Assembly: GCF_000383615.1 (NCBI RefSeq)
Contig: NZ_KB911585.1
Span: 158,939 to 222,938, forward strand
Length of the DNA: 64,000 bases
Reading direction: 5' to 3'
Origin: Streptomyces canus 299MFChir4.1
Lineage (GTDB): Bacteria > Actinomycetota > Actinomycetes > Streptomycetales > Streptomycetaceae
The position numbers were made by a program, and so were the translations under genes. Position 1 is the first letter of the stretch; every line of letters begins with the position of its first letter. The notes beneath the pieces are model-generated. The model was not told where the DNA came from and made no database searches. It saw nothing but the letters and a program-made list of their open reading frames with translations. Positions 61,030 to 64,000 of this stretch are shown here, piece after piece.

Positions 61030-61758
61030 CTAGACCGGACGCCTCGACACGACCATCCGGACCCGCGGACTGCCATCCCGGCGCACACCGAACTCGGGCA
61101 GGGCGTGCAGCTCCACCCGAAGTCCCGCCCATTCCAGTTCCCGTCGTACGTCCCCGAGCCGGAAGGCCCGGTAGTACATGACGAACGGCGGTCGCCACAG
61201 GGCGTTGCGCACCCGCATCACGGCGTCGAAGCCATGGAGCATCCAGTAGGCGGGCGACGACGGCCGGGGCGGGGCGACGATCGGGAAGGCGAAACAGCCG
61301 CCCGGTCGCAGCACCTCGCGGACCTGGGCGAACAGGCCGTGCAGCTCACCTGGCAGGAAGTGGCCGAAGGCCCCGAAACTCACCACGAGGTCGAAGGACG
61401 CGGGGGCGAACGGGAGGGCGCGCGCGTCTCCCCGCACCCAGGACAGGCGCGGCCCGCTCGACCGGGTCCGCCTGCGCGCCACGTCGAGCATCCCGGCACT
61501 GAAGTCGACGCCGGTCACGCTCTCCCGGCAGACCCGCGTCAGCACCCGGGCGCCGGCGCCGGTGCCGCAGCACAGGTCGAGCCCGGCATCGAAGGGGCCT
61601 GTCCGGCGCAGCGCGGACGCGACGGCGTCCAGCACCGAGTCGGGCGTACGGAAGGGCGTGTGGTCGAACTTGGGGGCGAGCAGGTCGTAGCCGCGCTCGA
61701 CGGACGACAGCGCCTGGACGGCGAGTTCGCGGAGGCTGGGGCCTTCTGGGCTGAACAT
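61030..61758 (-). CDS. Class I SAM-dependent methyltransferase, 242 aa
   Basis: SAM fold with motif I LDLCCGTGAGARVL near residue 52, VTGVDFSAGMLDVARRR near 73 and motif IV-like FDLVVSFGAFGHFL near 113, followed by the LRPGGCFAF strand. A C-terminal aromatic segment (PPFVMYYRAFRLGDV) probably binds the acceptor, which is unknown. ATG 61758 lies 5 bp after the PadR stop, so the two form an operon and PadR probably controls it. Confidence 0.9.
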   Translation of the reverse strand: MFSPEGPSLRELAVQALSSVERGYDLLAPKFDHTPFRTPDSVLDAVASALRRTGPFDAGLDLCCGTGAGARVLTRVCRESVTGVDFSAGMLDVARRRTRSSGPRLSWVRGDARALPFAPASFDLVVSFGAFGHFLPGELHGLFAQVREVLRPGGCFAFPIVAPPRPSSPAYWMLHGFDAVMRVRNALWRPPFVMYYRAFRLGDVRRELEWAGLRVELHALPEFGVRRDGSPRVRMVVSRRPV

Positions 61759-61763
61759 CCGCG

Positions 61764-62327
61764 TCAGCTTAGGGGAGCACGGCGTTTCAGGATGCCCAGC
61801 GCGCGCTCGCACCAGCGGACGGTCTCCGTTTCCAGGGCGATTCCGCCCAGGAGCGTGAGATAGGGGCCGATCCGGTCGGCCTCCGCGAGGTACCGCTCCT
61901 CGGTGCGGCCTTCGAGGAACCGGTCCCGGACCCGCTCGTAGCGGGCGAGTTTGCCGCGCGCCCAGGACAGGCGCTCCTCGAACAACGCCCGGGTGACCTC
62001 GGGGTCGACGCCGTCCATGGCCTGGATCTTGATCAGGAACTCGTCACGGAGCGCGGCCGGCCTGCGGGGCGGTTCGGCGGCGAACGCGCTCAGTTCGCGC
62101 CGGCCGGTCTCGGTGAGGGTGAACAGCCGCTTGTTCGGCCTGCGTTCCTGCTGCACCACCCGCGCCTCGATCAGCCCGTCCTCCGCCAGGCGCTCCAGCT
62201 CGCGGTAGAGCTGCTGAGGGGTCGCGGGCCAGAAGTTCGCCAGCGAGACGTCGAAGACCTTGGACAGTTCGTAGCCCGAGGCCTCGCCCTCCAGCAGAGC
62301 GGCCAGGACGGCGTACTTGAGCGACAT
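61764..62327 (-). CDS. PadR-family transcriptional regulator, 187 aa
   Basis: N-terminal winged helix (LKYAVLAALLEGEASGYELSKVFDVSLANFWPATPQQLYRELERLAEDGLIEARVV) with the C-terminal helical dimer domain (FEERLSWARGKLARYERVRDRFLEG). It heads the operon with the methyltransferase and diverges from a small NTF2-like gene across 68 bp that contains direct repeats. Confidence 0.94.
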   Translation of the reverse strand: MSLKYAVLAALLEGEASGYELSKVFDVSLANFWPATPQQLYRELERLAEDGLIEARVVQQERRPNKRLFTLTETGRRELSAFAAEPPRRPAALRDEFLIKIQAMDGVDPEVTRALFEERLSWARGKLARYERVRDRFLEGRTEERYLAEADRIGPYLTLLGGIALETETVRWCERALGILKRRAPLS

Positions 62328-62355
62328 GTGGACACGCTAGCAGCAGGTGATTAAT

Positions 62356-62377
62356 CTACTCCACACCTACTCAACAA
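62356..62377. promoter_or_regulatory. 11-bp direct repeats in the PadR/NTF2-like divergent promoter
   Basis: CTACTCCACAC (62356) and CTACTCAACAA (62367) are adjacent direct repeats within an unusually AT-rich 45-bp block. They lie between the two divergent starts and are a candidate PadR operator. Confidence 0.45.
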
Positions 62378-62395
62378 TTTGACTATGGAGACGTG

Positions 62396-62788
62396 ATGCG
62401 AGCGTTCCGAGAAGCGGTCGAAGCAGGGGACCTCGGCGCGGTGGAGGCGTTGCTGGCCGACAACGTGGTCTTCACGAGTCCGGTGGTGTTCAAGCCGTAC
62501 GAGGGCAAGGCCATCACGGCGGCGATCCTGAGCGCGGTCATCAAGGTCTTCGAGGACTTCCGCTATGTGAGCGAGCTGAGCAGCGAGGACGGCCGCGACC
62601 ACGCGCTGGTCTTCGCGACCCGGGTCGGCGAACGAGCGCTGGACGGCTGCGACTTCATCCATGTCGACGAGAACGGCCTGATCGACCGGTTCATGGTGAT
62701 GGTCCGTCCCCTGTCGGCCGCGCAGGCCCTCGCGGCGGCCATGGGGGCGCGATTCGAGGAGATCGCGAAGGAGGCGGCCCTTCGCTAG
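62396..62788 (+). CDS. NTF2-like (SnoaL-type) protein, 130 aa
   Basis: A cone-shaped NTF2-like fold: MRAFREAVEAGDLGAVEALLADNVVFTSPVVFKPYEGKAITAAIL, then ALVFATRVGERALDGCDFIHVDENGLIDRFMVMVRP. Asp and His positions for a SnoaL cyclase are not conserved enough to assign activity. ATG 62396 is used (GGAG 5 nt upstream) rather than the overlapping GTG at 62393. It diverges from PadR and may be its regulated target. Confidence 0.88.
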   Translation: MRAFREAVEAGDLGAVEALLADNVVFTSPVVFKPYEGKAITAAILSAVIKVFEDFRYVSELSSEDGRDHALVFATRVGERALDGCDFIHVDENGLIDRFMVMVRPLSAAQALAAAMGARFEEIAKEAALR

Positions 62789-62938
62789 GCCGGGGCGGTC
62801 ATCCCCGCCGACAGGAGGCGAAGTCGTGTTTCCTGCGCAGGCCCCTCACCGGCCCGGTCGCGGGCCCGGTGCGCCCCCTCGTCGACATCGGACCCGGCGA
62901 AGGCGATCACGAACGCAATCGACGCCTGAAAGTCCGCT

Positions 62939-64000
62939 TCAGCCGACCCGCTCGCCCGGCATGGGCCGGGCCTCGTCCGGAGCGGGCCCCGAGGTGCGCG
63001 CCGTCCGCCGGGTCGCCGGGCGCAGCAGCACGAGCGCGCAGCCGATGCCGGTCACCGCGAGCACGACGCACGCGGTGAACGCGGCCTGGTGGCCCGCCGT
63101 CAGAGCCGCGAGCCGCCCGGTGCCGACCGTGTGCGACACGGTCGCGGAGGTGACGACGGCGACGCCGAAGGCCCCGCCGATCTGGAACGCGGCCGTCTGG
63201 ACTCCGGAGGCGACGCCGGAGTCCCGTTCGCCGACCCCGGTCAGGGCGGCGATGGACCCGGCGACCGCGCAGGCCCCGACGCCGGGCCCGAAGAGCAGCA
63301 GGGCGGGCAGCAGGTCGCGGACGAAGCCGCCGTCCACGGGCACTCCGGTCAGCAGCAGGGCGGCCAGGGCGGACAGCGCCAGTCCGCCCACGGCGACCGC
63401 CCGGGCGCCGGTCCTGGTGACCAGGGCCTGTCCGGCGTACGACCCGACGACCGCGCCCAGCGGCATCACGACGTTGGCGAGGCCGAAGCGCAGCGGCGAC
63501 CAGCCGAGGACGCCCTGGCCGTACTGGGACAGCGTGTACGACATCCCGAAGGCGGTGGCGCCGAGCAGGAAGACGACCAGGTTGGCACCGCTCACCGTCC
63601 GGGAACGCAGCAGCCGCAGCGGCACGAGCGGGGCCTTCGCCCGGGACTCGGTGCGCAGGAAGACGAGGGCGAGCACCACCGCGAGGGCCAGCAGGCCGGT
63701 CGTCCGCGCCGACAGCCATCCGGCGCGGGGTGCCTCGACGACGGCGTACACGCAGGCGACCAGGGCGCCGGTGGCGGTGAGGGCGCCGATCGGGTCGAAG
63801 GAGCGGGTACGCGCCTCGGTGCGGCTCTCGCGCAGCAGCACCGGGCTCAGTGCCAGCAGGACCAGGGCGACGGGCACGTTGAGGAAGAAGACCCACTGCC
63901 AGCCGAGGACATCCGTGAGAGGGCCGCCGATCAGCAGGGCGGCGGTCGCGCCGAAGCCGCCGCTGCCGGACCAGAGGGCGAGCGCCTTGTTGCGTTCGGG
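62939..64000 (-). CDS. MFS transporter, DHA2 type (5' end outside window)
   Basis: The C-terminal 353 residues of a 14-span major facilitator are present. The frame remains open to the right edge, entering at ERNKALALWSGSGGFGATAALLIGGPL and continuing LTDVLGWQWVFFLNVPVALVLL, the classic motif-C/span-5 region of EmrB/QacA pumps, then eight or nine further spans. The tail is short and hydrophilic. The start and spans 1-4 lie beyond 64000. Drug or metabolite/proton antiport is expected. Confidence 0.9.
   Translation of the reverse strand, partial: PERNKALALWSGSGGFGATAALLIGGPLTDVLGWQWVFFLNVPVALVLLALSPVLLRESRTEARTRSFDPIGALTATGALVACVYAVVEAPRAGWLSARTTGLLALAVVLALVFLRTESRAKAPLVPLRLLRSRTVSGANLVVFLLGATAFGMSYTLSQYGQGVLGWSPLRFGLANVVMPLGAVVGSYAGQALVTRTGARAVAVGGLALSALAALLLTGVPVDGGFVRDLLPALLLFGPGVGACAVAGSIAALTGVGERDSGVASGVQTAAFQIGGAFGVAVVTSATVSHTVGTGRLAALTAGHQAAFTACVVLAVTGIGCALVLLRPATRRTARTSGPAPDEARPMPGERVG

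Overview
The window is chromosomal DNA from a Streptomyces or close relative. It is very GC-rich with strong third-position GC bias, many GTG starts and purine-rich ribosome sites, and it carries families typical of the genus: DUF397, DUF3040, DUF6479, MmyB-type XRE regulators, a SpoIIE phosphatase with PAS and GAF domains, and Tat-exported hydrolases. I see no tRNA, rRNA, CRISPR array, IS element or prophage.

Bases 1-20000 form a CoA-thioester catabolic island. After a partial universal stress protein and a lone DUF397 gene comes a minus-strand set: crotonase, tandem DUF35 protein and two thiolase-fold proteins, the last three overlapping by 4 bp each. A FadD19-like ligase diverges from it. 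Gene order and sequence resemble the mycobacterial cholesterol side-chain locus (echA19, Rv3521, ltp4, ltp3, with fadD19 divergent). The interval between crotonase and ligase holds a 17-bp palindrome. A close copy lies 12.6 kb away in front of a nitronate monooxygenase/acyl-CoA ligase operon, so the two loci probably share a repressor. Between them are a membrane sulfatase, a hydrolase, a phenylacetate-CoA ligase with a PaaR-like operator, another CoA ligase and a secreted aculeacin-type acylase.

Bases 20000-34000 hold an XRE/SDR divergon with a palindromic operator, a CrtI-like oxidoreductase, and a minus-strand run of FadE26-like acyl-CoA dehydrogenase (KstR-like box upstream), DUF2236 oxygenase and a Ser/Thr kinase with eight 42-residue TPRs. 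Then come a 13-cysteine copper-storage-like protein, a GH15 glucanase gene broken by four frameshifts, and an MFS/Lrp divergon.

Bases 34000-45000 hold a Tat-exported glycosidase-like protein with a LacI operator, a rearrangement scar joining a DyP peroxidase fragment to a truncated acetate transporter, the dhaKLM operon, a GH75 chitosanase and an FN3 lipoprotein separated by a region with a DasR-like site, a fadH-padR operon, and the remains of a second regulator/SDR divergon.

Bases 45000-64000 hold a cation/proton antiporter, a SpoIIE phosphatase, an MFS/LysR divergon with a perfect 17-bp palindrome, MarR, GNAT and quinone oxidoreductase genes, a molybdenum oxidoreductase with its flavin reductase partner, a CE7 esterase, a serine hydrolase, a thioesterase, a methyltransferase/PadR pair and an MFS transporter cut by the window edge. 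Operator assignments are inferences from sequence symmetry and remembered consensus sequences; none was tested by search.
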